Positions 48,580 through 61,155 of a stretch of DNA of 64,000 nt are shown here, one piece after another. The position numbers were made by a program, and so were the translations under genes. The stretch comes from Lophius americanus. Lineage: Eukaryota > Chordata > Actinopteri > Lophiiformes > Lophiidae. How positions within the stretch are numbered: position 1 is the stretch's first letter; every line of letters starts with the position of its first letter. The notes beneath the pieces are model-generated. The model searched no databases. It saw nothing but the letters and a program-made list of their open reading frames with translations, and was not told where the DNA came from. Where the stretch lies: assembly GCA_037951165.1 (NCBI GenBank), contig JBBDHG010000015.1, forward strand, positions 4,874,501 to 4,938,500. The letters are read 5' to 3'.

Positions 48580-49428
48580 TTTGCACTGATTATAATCAGA
48601 ATATTGGAGTCCATGTTAACAGAGCTTCTAATATAATGACATATGCAGAGAAGACCAGAGAAATCCTGTATTATGAACAACCAATTATTAGAATACATCT
48701 CTTGGATGCTCCTGAACACATCATCAGTGATGTAACCTGGGGTCATTGGGTGATTTGGGTCTCTCAACATCAGACACCCTCACCCAGGCGACCCAGCTGT
48801 GGTTGATCGGACTTGACTTGTGTTCTTGCGATGTTTTTGATGGTTCTCCCCCTCGCTATCCCGATGCTCAGTGCACTCAAAGCTTTGTAAAGTGATTGGC
48901 CTGCAAAACCTCTACAGCCAACCTCGATAGGCTAACAACCCGTTTGCAGCAGTTGATGAGCAGCTCTTCATATTTGCTCTTCTTCCTTTCGTGGGCCTCC
49001 TGCAGACAGCCCTCCCATGGCACTGTCAGCTCAAGACATGAAGATAGTGTTCTTCATGTCCTTTCAGACCATGAGGATGTCTGGCGATGATGTACTGTGG
49101 GAACTTTAGCTGTTTAACCAGGTCCACTGAAAGCTGCCCATCCTGTACCCTTGCCAGGATTACAAATGGTTCTTGGCTCCTGCACTTCTTGAGAGCTGTT
49201 CTCCAGCCTTCACAAAGGTGATCATCTCTGGGTGGGGTGAGCTTGCCTGTAACTCCTGATTAACATGCCAATGTCTTCTGCAATGGGTTTCACAATGTGA
49301 ATAAGGGTCACATTGTGACGCCAGGTGTACCGGCCCTGCCCAGAAGCCTTTGGGCTGCAGCTCAAGATGTGCCCCAATATCCCCCTGCCTTTGCATCTTG
49401 AGCAGCCCGGAGGCTTCCACTCGAGCAT
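48580..49428 (-). mobile_element. Decayed element with RLE-type (PD-(D/E)XK) endonuclease domain
   Basis: The minus strand, with frameshifts and stops, reads CSRCKGRGILGHILSCSP (about 49410-49355, a CX2CX7HX3C knuckle) followed by GRYTWRHN. Then come PDILMV near 49083, ELTVPWEGCLQEAHERKK (49033-48980), KYEELL and GCRGFAGQSLYKALSALSIG (about 48920-48860). PD, then ELTVPW, then a downstream K resembles the restriction-like endonuclease found at the C-terminus of R2/NeSL-type non-LTR elements, and I recall this exact motif set as frequent in fish genomes. ITDDVFRSIQEMYSNNWLF (48730-48670) may be its 3' end. The family name is not assigned. Confidence 0.7.
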
Positions 49429-50275
49429 TATCAAAACCAGTCCTGGAAATTCTAAGCAGCTGTTATCCAATATCATCTTCTTAAACCACAAACTCCCCCA
49501 CTTACAGAAATTACAGAAGAGCACTGTAATAAGTTCATGGCTTTCTTCAATTCGAAATTGACTCAATCCGTTCTGTCCTTTCTGGTTCCTCCTCTATACC
49601 TATCCAGTCTGTTTACTCACAGTTTGATGTCTCCCAGCCTCTAAAGTGCTTCCCAGAAATCTCACAAGAGGTTGAGTTTATCATCAGGGTGATGAAACCC
49701 TCCACCTGTGCCCTCGACCCTTTTCCTACAGCCCTAGTGAAAACTAACATCTCTTCCATCAGTCCCCTGATCACCGCTGTAATAAACAAATCCCTCCATG
49801 CCGGCTTTGTTCCATCTGCCCTAAAAGCTGCCATAATCAGACCACTCCTCAAAAAACCTACTCTCGATCCAGAAGTTTTTGCTAATTACAGGCCCATTTC
49901 CAAACTCCCATTCCTCTCCAAAGTTCTGGAAAAAGTAGTTGCTGACCACCTCCAGGACCACCTCAAATACAACAACCTCTTTGAAACCTTTCAGTCTGGT
50001 TTCCGCTCCGCCCACAGCACAGAAACATCTCTGCTTAGAGTCACAAACGACCTACGGATGGCAGCAGATGCTGGTTCACATTCCCTCTTGATTCTCCTTG
50101 ATTAGTCTGCTGCCTTCGACACAGTTGACCATGGAATACTCCTACACCACCTACATCACACCATTGGACTCACTGCCACCGCCCTAAACTGGTTTCAATC
50201 CTACTTCACCGACAGAACAGAATAAATTTCCCTTGGAAGTTCAAGGTACCGGACACACAACGTCACTTTTGGGTA
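49429..50275 (+). mobile_element. L2-clade LINE internal fragment, RT N-terminal half
   Basis: Reads CNKFMAFFNSKLTQSVLSF, then after frameshifts FIIRVMKPSTCALDPFPTAL, LKAAIIRPLLKKPTLDP, ANYRPISKLPFLSKVLEKVV (RT motifs 1-2), LFETFQSGFRSAHSTETSLL and ILLD, a stop codon, then SAAFDTVD (motif A), ending near DRTE. It overlaps the 42.28 kb copy only over 49979-50275 and lacks the 3' half and tail, which is unusual for a LINE insertion and implies a deletion or recombination. Confidence 0.92.
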
Positions 50276-51379
50276 TTTGCTCCCTTTAACTGCTTGTACC
50301 TTGTTACCTGTTTTTTTTTCTGTTTTTGTTTGGCCTCTAAGAGAGACACCTTCACCCCTTTATACTAAAGTCTTTCTATGAAATCAAAATAGAGACGTTG
50401 ACCCTTTTTCCTGTCCCAATGATGATTCTGTCACTAACCATGCATCCCAAATTAGAGATCTGTATACACTTGATGAAGTTACCTGTGTTCCTTGACAGCA
50501 CTTTAGCAAATCTATCAATGTAGTGGGCTATTTTCGAGATCTGGTAAAAGAACCAGGTTATTGCTCTGAGAAAGCACCAAAATGATGGTACAGGAATAAA
50601 GAGGCGGAGGTCACATGACAGCGATTGAGGGCTGTCTGCGTCTGTGCAGCTCTATTTGTCCTACTGGATGTTGTTATAGACTGTTTGTGATTAAGCAATT
50701 CTTTCAGCTTCTGCCTTCTTGATAGTTGTATCCCTGCATGTGCAATGATGGACTAGACACTGTTTTTTTCATACATTTTCGGAACATCCTTGGAAAGGAC
50801 TTACTTGACATTTTACAGACTTTTTTTGCTTGAGGGACTCTGCCATCTAACATACATGGCATAGATACTCCGGCTTTCGAGGCTGCCATCAAGACCCCTG
50901 TGATTAACAACTTAACTTCTGAAACATGCATTATCCCACCATCATATGTAATTTACACTTAAAAAGTAAATTGAACTCATTATTGCCATCATCAACACTT
51001 GATATGGTGACTCTGTGAAAAATGCCTTTGCTTCCGTTTCATCACATCAGACTAAAAAAAGGTAGCAGTCAAGGAAATAAAGAATCTAATAACATTCAGA
51101 CGGCAACAATGAAGCACAAGTGGATCCACTTGATTTCACAACAATAACTTTGAGCATCCGCTGTCGTCGTAATCACACTCCACAAAAGGGAGGCAAGGAT
51201 CCTCTGCCGTCTGATTGTCTCGGAGCTCTTGATGAGGCGTCATTATAGGAGACGAGTCAAGGATGAGTGGTGAGTGGGAGAAAAAATTAAAAGAAAAAAG
51301 GGAAATCAAACGTGCTCTTCTCTTTAGGGAGTCACTGACCAGCTTTAAATAGCTGGAATGAAACTAAGCCTATGCTGCA

Positions 51380-51765
51380 GAGAGGGTATATCCCTGAAGA
51401 ATCCCCAATCCCCTGCATTACACAACTCCTAAAATAAAATTTCAAGTAATGTGTACCATATTTTTTGTAAAAGGAAGTGAGTTAAATATATACTATTAGA
51501 GTAAAATATGATATATGCATTACAGCAACAAATTTCGACTATTTCGGATCATTGGCTGAGAAATTATGGGCGCAAAATCTTTTTGAGGCAAAGCTCCCCC
51601 TAGTGTCAGAAATATACAACCTACCTTTACCAAAACCAATTAAGTTCTTCCTCATTCTACGATCCATGGATTTTAAAGTTTTAAAATGATCCATGAACTA
51701 GTTTTTGACTTCTGTCCAGGAAATATAATTTTTCATAAGTAAGAAGCTCCCCCATGTGGGCTAAA
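51380..51765 (+). repeat. Dispersed repeat family A, copy 4
   Basis: aatcccctgcattacacaac, gagaaattatgggcgcaaaa, aaagctccccctagtgtcag, accaaaaccaattaagttct and aaaatgatccatgaactag, in the order seen at position 1 and at 41.5 kb. Confidence 0.65.
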
Positions 51766-53929
51766 CCAGAACTACTAGAGAAAGTAAAAAAGTTGCTTAA
51801 AAAAACAAATCAGTTGCTTATGAAAAACAAATCAAACATGACAATGCTTCTCGTGGCAGTTAGCAAATTAACTTATTTACCCTCAATAAAAGTCTCCAAA
51901 ACCATAGAAGAGCATTACTGGATGATAAGTAGCATATTTACTTGAATAATCTGACGATAGCTAGCGATAAATAAACAAAAATGCATCACCTGTGGGTGAA
52001 TAGAGAGAAGACGACCTTTAGCGTGTTGTTTAGCTCGAGCCTCGTTTATGTTTTAAGCCACATTAACGGAAGCATGCGCATAACGTCCGTAGTGTCAAAA
52101 GAGATACCTACTGACGTGCTTGAGGTATTACACTATGTTAAATTGAATGAAAAAGGTCAGAATAAATCAAGTGTTTTAAAAAAAACTTAAGACGGGGTCT
52201 GTTAAAATCAAAACTTAAAATGTAGTGTTTCAAACTAATTACATTTTCTTAGTATGTTGTTCTAAGACTACAGTTATTCAATATCCCGTAGTCTTAAAAA
52301 AAAAAAACGATTTTCTTTTTCAACAACATGATTTGCTGTTTTTGAGTGGTATTGAAATCCGTGATCACGTCTTCACATTTTGTCTCCCTCCCGTTGTGCC
52401 TCTTCCTCTCCCTATTCCTTGGCAACACTTCCCCACCAGCATGTTTTCCCTAACCAGAAAGGAAAACTGGGCCAACTGACAGTTTTTGTTGGTGTCAGTG
52501 GAAAGAGAGATAAAGGCTGAAGTCATGATGAGCATCGGTGCGGATTTCACAAGCTGCATGTAGATTTCTCACCCTGCCGCTTGTGGCTTTCAACCAACCC
52601 TGTCACATCACATGAAATTAACCTTTTTAATGTTTTTGTCTTTTCACTTTCATTTTGTGATCATTTTAACTGCGATTGCATCATTGGGTTGATTTTTGAA
52701 AGGTGCTCCCTGATGAGCTCCCCTCCCAGGTCTACCTCTAGAAGACTGCCACGGTCTTCCTACGTAGCGCGAGGTGTCCCAGCTTCTCACACTCTAGGTC
52801 TGACCCACCCCTGAGATATAACTTTGCCCAGGCGGATTCTACTGGGGCCAACGCCTCCTACAACAGAGCTCTCAGGATCACAGCGTGCTATGAGGGTTAG
52901 GATTATGGTTAATTGTGATGGTGGCATTACTCTACGGTGGTTCGACGAAAAGCCATTAGTACCCCTTAAAATTCCCTCATCGCACCTTTAAAAGTGAAAC
53001 CTATGTACCACTGAAGTCACTACATTAACAATGACTGATGATGCCTGTTGATGATTCAAAATATGCATATCTAGCAGGTTGATTAGTGAGTAAACGGTCT
53101 TTACAATTTGAAATGTGGGGTAAATCTTACTGCGGTTGCAGGAATGTATTTTTGATTCCATATATCTCTGTAGGAGTTCATAAATAGTCATGCACCAAAA
53201 TAGGACATAAGAATCTGCAGTCAGCACTGTTCGCTTTCATTTTACAAAAAAAAAAGAAAAAACCTACATCTAACACCTCGGCAAACACACAAAGGTAGAT
53301 CCAGATACTTTATTCCATGGCCCAGATCATCCTGTTCACTGTGAGGAGACAGTTACAGTGTGAGTATTAAAGGCTGAAAACATAATGCAACACTCCCAGG
53401 ACAGCTATCTTTAAAAGATGAATACGCTTAAATGTGACAAATCTTAATGTTCCTGTTGATTTCCTTTTGACTGTGAAATATTAAGAAATAAAAACAAATG
53501 TTAGCAATGCACCTTCCTCCAGAGTCACTCCAGATTTCATTCTAATAATTGTGGAGTCATCCGAAACGTCTGAAAACAGCACAAAGACTTTTTATGATGT
53601 GGGTTTGCCAAAGTACACACAAACATGCCAAAACACACATTTGCATCGGTATCTGAAGTTATCTAACAATATAACTATATTTTGAGTATTCATTTTATTT
53701 AAATGAGTGGAAGCCAAATACAGTGTTCTCCTGAGGTGTGGAATGAGCAGCAATAGATAAACTTAACAGTTAAGAAATTAACTAAAACAATTAGGTTTCT
53801 ATTTACAGATCCATTAGGACGATTTTGACATTGCAGTTTGTATTTGTTGTTGTTGCGTGTTCCAGAGCGGTCAGGGGAGATGCAGATGAACAGGTTATTC
53901 TGTGTGTATGCAGCGTTTCTAAATGAGGC

Positions 53930-54170
53930 TCCTGGTTCATACAGTGAATTAGTCCAGGTTCATACAGTGAATTAGTCCATACAGTGAAATATTACAGGTT
54001 CATACAGTAAATCCGTCCAAGTTCCCACAGTGAAACTGTCTAGGTTAATACAGTGAAACAGTCCAGGTTCATAGCAGTGACACAGTCCAGGTTCATACAT
54101 GGATTAGTCCTAGTTCATGCAGTGAAAGGGTCCAGGCTCATACAGTGAAACAGGCCAGATTCGTAGAGAT
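53930..54170 (+). repeat. 23-bp minisatellite (TCCAGGTTCATACAGTGAAxxxG), second locus
   Basis: About ten irregular units (ggttcatacagtgaattagtcc, ggttcatagcagtgacacagtcc). The core and strand match the array at 29.73 kb, but units are less regular. Confidence 0.9.
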
Positions 54171-54759
54171 TGTCCAATGTCACCATCTGTCCAACATTTT
54201 ATTGTCTTGAAATAGTTTTCTATTGTTTTACAGTAATCCACAAATGTCTGCATGAGCAGAGAGACACATAGTCAAATCTGACTTGTTTCACTAATGTGAG
54301 TGTGTGTGTTTGTGTTTGTTTGTGTCATGGTGATAACCTTGGAAAGAGAGTGTGTTGGCAGATATTAAGACCAGTATTGACATACCTCCTTCCAGTTCTA
54401 TTGAAGTAATGAGAAGATGACAGCTGTTCTAACTGATTAGTAAACCTCCTAAATATCACTATCAAGACATTGAAAACAAGCCGAGGTACTGCGTGGTTTT
54501 CACTCAGAAATGGAAACAATTCAGACTGTGGTCAATTTATAATACCACTTATCTTCAAATGAAATGAATGTATTTATTATCTACTCAAACAGTACACAGA
54601 TTTTTTAAATCAGGACTACTCCTAAATGAGTTTGAAAGAGTCGGAAAAAAAGAGTTTGTGAAAAAATTGCACAAAAAAAATGTAACAAGAACTCATAAGA
54701 AAAAATGCAAATTTGCTCATTTAACTCGATCTGTGACCGTGGCAACAACGATATTCAAG

Positions 54760-54850
54760 TAACTTAAAGACATTAAAGCCATCAAGGTACATGTCACAAA
54801 AGCATCAGTCACTTCTTACAGACATCAGACAATTAAGTTACATGCACATG
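54760..54850 (-). repeat. Minisatellite H fragment
   Basis: acttaaagacattaaagcca, tcaaggtacatgtcacaaaa and gacaattaagttacatg match the units at 55.5-56.4 kb. Confidence 0.6.
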
Positions 54851-55479
54851 TAATGCATATTATTCTGACTCCAGGAAATGTATCTTGTATATATTATGCT
54901 TTCCTCTAAAGGTTCATACTTTTCTCCATAGGAATAGCTTTTGACAAAATATAAAATTTCTGGTTTGCTCGATTTACTCCAGACGTGGTGCATATGTATC
55001 GACCTGAAGAGGTATGTCTCTTAAATTCCACATTACTTTTTAATAGTTTATATTTCAATCACTATGGGTAGCGTTTTTAAAAAAAATACTGTTGACATAA
55101 GTGACATAACGACATTTAATTTGTGAAGTTCAATAAAATGGATTTCTTGTACAACGCAGGAGATTGGGGACTATACGGGGATGTACACCTGCTGTAGGTG
55201 ACAACAGCAAAGATCTAGTTCAACTAAGGTTTTTCTTTTCTTCGGTGGAACACTCGTCTCCTCTCAGGGCTTTTAGTCCCATTCTGTCTTCCTCCTTGTT
55301 TGAGGGAAATGCGACTCTGAACACTTCACCCTGCCGGGATTTGAAAGAGACTCCTGGATTACGCTGACTGACAGCTCCCGAACCCTGAGATCTGTTGTGT
55401 CTGGAAGCAGCATAAGGGCAAACTCGGAATCAATAGCAACGCTATCAGCAATGGAAATTGAATGCTACACCTGAACCCC

Positions 55480-56420
55480 TGAGTTATTCCTCCCCTCTTG
55501 AACTGCATAATACAAGACATCAAGTCATATTTGAAGCCATCAATGCTATAATGGTACATGTCATAAAGACATCAAAAACATCAAAGTTATATCTGAAAGA
55601 AGAAAAAGCACTGAAAGCGCATGTCGCAAAGATACAATCAAAAAGACATGAAAGTAATCAAGGTATACATATCAAAGCCAATCAAGCCATCAGAGTACAT
55701 AACACTAAGACATCATGTTACATATCAAAGACATCAAGGCCATGAAGGTGAATGTCCCAAAGACATCAAATCCACCAAGGTTCACATCATAAAGACATTT
55801 AGTTATATCCCAAATACTTCAAAGATATGAAATTACAGTAGTGTCACAAAGACAATTAGGTTATATCTCCACAACACCAAAGCAATAAAAGGACATGTCT
55901 CAAAGACATAATCAGAAATCTAGAAGACATGAAAGCCATAAAGGAACTTGTCACAACGACATCAAATATATCAAGGTGCATCTTATAAAGACAGTTAATC
56001 ACATCTAAAATATATTTGAAAACCATCAAGGTATATACATCAAAGACATCAAGTTACATCTCAAATACATCAAAGTCATCAAAGTACATGTAATAAGGAC
56101 AACTAGTCACATGTCAAAGATATCAACAACATTAAGTAACTGATACAAAGGCAATAAAGTCACATCTCAAAGACATCAAAGACATAAAGTTACTGTCAGA
56201 AAGGCAATTGTGTGACATGTCATAGACATCAAAGTGATCAAACACAAGTCACCAAGTGACATCTAAAAGACACAAAAGAAATCAACTTACTATCACAAAG
56301 ACATTGAAGTCTCATCTCAAAAACATCAAAGACATCAAAGACATCAAGGTTTATGTCAGAAAGACATCTAGTCCCACTTCAAGGACAGCAAAGCACTCAA
56401 GGTACTGTCACAAATTATCA
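55480..56420 (-). repeat. Degenerate minisatellite H (ACATCAAAGACATCAAGGTACATGTCA), long array
   Basis: About 940 bases of variants of 'catctcaaagacatcaaagccatcaaggtacatgtcacaaagacatcaagt' with a loose period near 40-50. The complement of this unit fills 37.44-37.77 kb. Lys/Thr/Ser-rich open frames within it are repeat artefacts. Confidence 0.85.
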
Positions 56421-57479
56421 GGGATCGAAATTGAATCGTGCACCTGAACTCCAGCTCCCACCCCACCCCCCACCCCCCCATGACCTGAATAATAACACGT
56501 TTCTGCTGTGGGTGTTTTTTTCTCTGTGGCAAGAGAGAATATGTGAAGTTTGTTGGGACATCAAAAATAGAACTCAGGCAGATGATAGGCCACAGATGAA
56601 ATTGTCTTCAAAGCGCGTAGTCGGCAGTCTTTTAAACGGATATTACACTCCTGGAGATGATTTCCACTCTCCTTTGCGCTCAGCTTGTTCTAAAACCGAG
56701 AGGTAATGTGGCATCTGCTGCCATATATCATTTGGGACGACGAATCATTAATGGTTGCAAATAGACTCAGCTGCTAGTTCGAAAAAGATGACAAATAAGG
56801 CCATAACTCGATCAAATTTCCGATTTACAAAATAAAAAAGTACTGAGATTTTTTTAACCATTTGAAACTTTTGCAGAGCAGTAAAACTTCTCAAAACCGA
56901 GTTGCTTTGTAAGCTAGCATCAGGCCAGCAGAAGGGGACTGTAGCAAACAGCAAACTAGACGTAGGGCTGGAGAATGTGCCCGCTTAATTAAAGCAGGGG
57001 AATAACCAGTGAAGCTATTTACACCTAATTCTGACATAAATCTGCAGTTATTGCCCTGGTGAGACTGTCCTCTCCCCCAATTTAAGAAGTAGCTGAGAGC
57101 TTCTCCTTAATAAGCAGTTCTCTTGATTAAGCTGAAGCAGGAGTTACTGTCTTCACTGGAAGGAAAAGAAAAGGGGGAGAAAAGTGGAATTAGGAAGAAG
57201 GGATGCAGTTAGCAGAAAGCCATCTTGGATATTGAGCATTTTATTTACCTGAGTCTGGACAGAAAGAGTGATTGATTAAGTGTCTGCCTGGGCTGCCCAG
57301 GATGCTGGGATATATGATTGAAATTTCAAGCTTTCCATTTCCTTAGATACCATCGACTAAAGCATTACTGTCTATCTCCGCCCATTTCTCCCCTTATAAG
57401 TAAGATTTCTTAACATTAATGCCTTAATGTTATCCCTTATCCAGTGTCGTCTTGTGTTGGCAGAAGGCTCAGAATGGAA

Positions 57480-57930
57480 TTCCAGATGAAAGGAGGCTGG
57501 TGGATAGAGGCAGAGGAGGATGGCCCTCCCCTGTTTTAAAGAGGCAAGAGGTAAAAAACCCCAGAATAATTTATAAAATAATTTATATATATATTTTGGA
57601 AAAAATCCATAGGTGGGATTCAGACTCTGCTTTAACAGCGGCATCTACAGGGAAAGCAAGGGGAAAGGCAGTCTGTGTGAAGTACTTGTGGAGGGCAGAG
57701 GAGGACAGACTTTGCCTCCCCTCTCCTGTAATTCAATGTTACGTATTTCAATGTGACTCTGCTATTGGCCAAAATATCTTAAATGACGATCCAAGTGAGG
57801 AACCCCCCCTAACCAAACAACAAACCGAATAGCTACTTTCAATTATAACGAAAAAATTTTTTTTTTTAAATTTGTTTAGCTTCAGCAGCTAGCCTGTTAT
57901 CTTAGCAGTCAGCTTGAAGCCCTGAAATGT
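57480..57930 (+). repeat. Dispersed repeat family C, copy 2
   Basis: gaggatggccctcccctgtt, aaagaggcaagaggtaaaa, taggtgggattcagactctg, aaggggaaaggcagtctgtg, gtggagggcagaggaggaca, gactctgctattggcca and gtttagcttcagcagctag match 24.86-25.45 kb in order and strand. Confidence 0.65.
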
Positions 57931-59908
57931 TTGGCAAACGGGATGAATTTGGGTTTTCATTTCAGTTTCTTATCGTGTACGTGTGCGCATATCCTCTTTC
58001 CACATTTGTGGTGTATTTGATTATTAATTTCAAGAATAAAAACCTAATGCAGTTAAAGAAAAGTCTTAAACTACAAAAGTAGTTCCAGCCATCCGGCAAC
58101 AGGCGATGTGGCAACATCTCTCTTAAGGGTTGCAGGCATCGTCAGAGTCATCATGTGACGAAGTGAGGGTGCAAATGGTAATCTGTTCATTATGTTCATA
58201 AGGACGGCGAGCGATTGAGAGTCTTGGCATGAAAATGCAGTTTACATCCCCTGTGTTAGCAAATCAGACACTGTAAATGAAATGATTTAGTCAGAGGTGT
58301 CAGGAGTTAGCTATTACTCTAGGACACGCGATGTTGTCATGTTGAAGGCTCTCTTTCAGCAGCAAGCCTTCCGGACTATTCCCCGGCCGTAAACACGGGG
58401 GAAGATACGCCAAGCTGCAGACGCTTTGGCGAGGAGCGTTGGCGTTTGATATTAGTTTGCCTCACCGTTCCCTTGGATCTCATCAAGAGCTTTCTTCTAC
58501 TTGTATTATTATTAGCTGGCTCGCTGTCCTGCCATCACCCATAATGCATCAGAGGATCCTAGAGGAGGGCCATAAAGTAAAAAATGTTGCATCAGTTGTT
58601 ACTGATGTTTATAAATACACTCAAATGAAACATGGATGTTGTTTCACTTAAATTATTTTATTGTGTTGCTGAGCTAGATAGTTGCATCTTTGACAATCAG
58701 GGACTTTTATTGCCCTTATGTAATCGTTAAAGATTTTGGAGTAGCTTAATTGTGTTTAGTAAAATCACACAACTTTGTTTTAGTACATGCAACATAATTG
58801 TGTTTATGTATATACAAAATTCCACATGACTGTTTGAGGCTGCACTTAATTAAGATATTCTTGTGCCTTTTGCTAAAAAGCATAGAGTAATCATTTATTT
58901 TCTAGTATGTCTTCTATTTATTCAACCTACTTTTTTAGAGTTTGCTGATTTTTACATGATTAATATATTAGATTTGGATTCTTTTTTTTAAAGTATCTTA
59001 TGTACTTGTATTAAAAGTGATATTAAAGTATACAATATTATTATTAATATTGTATGTCACCCATCCTACAATATTGAGCTTTAACAATCTAGTTAACCAA
59101 TTTTGTACCAATTTAATTTGCAACATGTGTATTATATCTAATACTTGTATTTTGCTTCATGCTAAATAAGGCTATGACAATGTTACAGTCTATTCTTGTA
59201 TTAACCATTTCCACTATAAGAATGCAATTTACACATCTATTTGCTTTTTTAAGAAAAAAGTCTTTAATTTGGATTAAATGAGATCTATCCAATCGGGGCA
59301 TCACGGTGCCAAACTGATTAGCACTGGTCCAATCAGTTTGGATCTGTGTATGATATATCATATATATTGATAAACCATAACTTTAAACCATCTGCCTCAT
59401 ATTGCGATCTGCTCAATCATCTCCTTTTGAATCCCTCATAGACACTCCTTCACCTCCACCTCCTACTCCTCCTCTGGAGTCTCACCTGCCTCCAACACCA
59501 GAGTCGTTGTTCGACATGATGCATATTTTGCATGAGATAACAAAAGATCATAAACACAACCAGATTTACGTCAGATCATAAAAAGGGGAGGAAAACCAGT
59601 TTTCACACCAATGAGTTTAGTCAAATCTGGCTCCTGCTCCTGATTCATCGCCTCAATCCTGAAACTGCTGAAGTGCTTTTGGGGATCAGAACGAGCCGGG
59701 GTGTTGTCTATACGTGTTTTTCGTTGTTTGTGCGACTGTCTCGCTGTGCATCCGGGAGCCATGTGGCACCGAGCGACTCAGCTTTGCTCTGCCAAGAGAT
59801 AAGAACACAGAGTCAGCCGCTCGCTGCGCCAGCCGAGTGGATTTCACCTCCCAATCGTCTTTGTTGCAAGTCGTAGTGGTTCTCTGTTTCTAACGTTCCT
59901 GCATAGAT

Positions 59909-59909
59909 A

Positions 59910-59941
<32 letters not shown>

Positions 59942-59942
59942 G
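59909..59942. repeat. (TA)n microsatellite
   Basis: A TA run with one G, followed by two copies of tgacata. Confidence 0.95.
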
Positions 59943-60954
59943 ACATATGACATATGAAGAAAAGAAGAGGCTAGAAACTGTGATTGCTCATGGTGATTTT
60001 AACATCTTTGAGGCTGTTTTGAATCACTATGCAACTTTAAATACATTTTGAGAGACTATTATTGTTACTCGTTTCTGAGTATTGCTCTGAAGATCTCATT
60101 GCGGTATCTGCTACCACTCCACTCTACTATTGATCTTTGCAGAGGACATCAACCTCTTCATATCAGAGATTTAACAACAAGAACTTCTCAATTACTCTAT
60201 GGTTTTGCACACACATATCATCATTGAATGCAATAATGATAATAAACAAGATGAGAAAAAGGCAGATTTAACTTGTTATTCAAACACTGCAAATTGTAAT
60301 AAGTTGGCTTTTCTTAAGAAAAAATCAGGAAACTGGTTATCTCAAAATTACTAACTAATTTGGATCATTAAATATAGGTATTTAAGCAAATGCATTCTTT
60401 TTCGGTTTTGAAAACTTAAATTGAATGAACAACTTAATTGGAAATTTTATTTTCAGTATGCCAACTTTTAAAATGTGTATTGTTCTTGTTTACCTTCTCC
60501 TACTTTAAAGGTTTCTAAAGCACTCTTACTCAGACTTTTCTTTGTCTGTTAGATTTCCTTTCCATGTGTGAGCTGAAGTGATTATGTTTATGTCATTGCC
60601 ATGGCTGCATGGTGAAAAAAACGTCAAATGATTCCTGGAGTAAAGGTGTTCAACTTTTGTTCTGACATCTGCCAGCAAAATGTTGGCAGGCATCAGAAAA
60701 CAGGTCTGCAACACTAGAGCATTGCCTGCTGGGAGGTGTAGGTGGAGGCTGGCATATGGCTGATGCTCCTCACGGGGCTCTGCCGCTCTGGTTCTTACTC
60801 TTGTTAGTCTGCCCTTATTTCTCGTTTGAAATGCTCTACAGGATTTTCTTTTTGCCCCAAGTGTCGCAGTCAAACCGATGGCAACAGCGAAAGACTATAA
60901 AATTCAAACAAACCAGAATATGTCACTTTAGTAGATAAGGTGAATTTTCTTACA

Positions 60955-61155
60955 CAAAGATACAGTAAATGACCTTAGTTTTTTTGCCGTCTGAGTATGT
61001 GGTAAAACACTGTATCTTACTGTGAAAATAGAAACTTTTGCTAAAATTAATTGAAAAAATAACATACTGTTACAAGCAGGTAATTTCTGTAAAAGTATAA
61101 AATGTGTCTAAATAAAAGGGTTTGTTGCTTTTTTTACAGTTAAATTTAAAGTAAA
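60955..61155. repeat. Dispersed repeat family G, fragment
   Basis: gatacagtaaatgacctta, tggtaaaacactgtatctta, ctgtgaaaatagaaac and ttttttacagttaaatttaa. This is a weak match to the other copies. Confidence 0.4.

Noticed and set aside
52690..52890. Possible LINE or gene fragment around a GC-richer block
   Set aside because: Translations in both strands gave nothing I could recognise, and no second copy was seen in the window.
55458..56447. Lys/Thr/Ser-rich frames
   Set aside because: Translation of minisatellite H, with frames changing along the array.
57452..57832. 126-codon plus-strand frame
   Set aside because: Lies within dispersed repeat family C, and the other copy (24.9 kb) does not preserve the frame.
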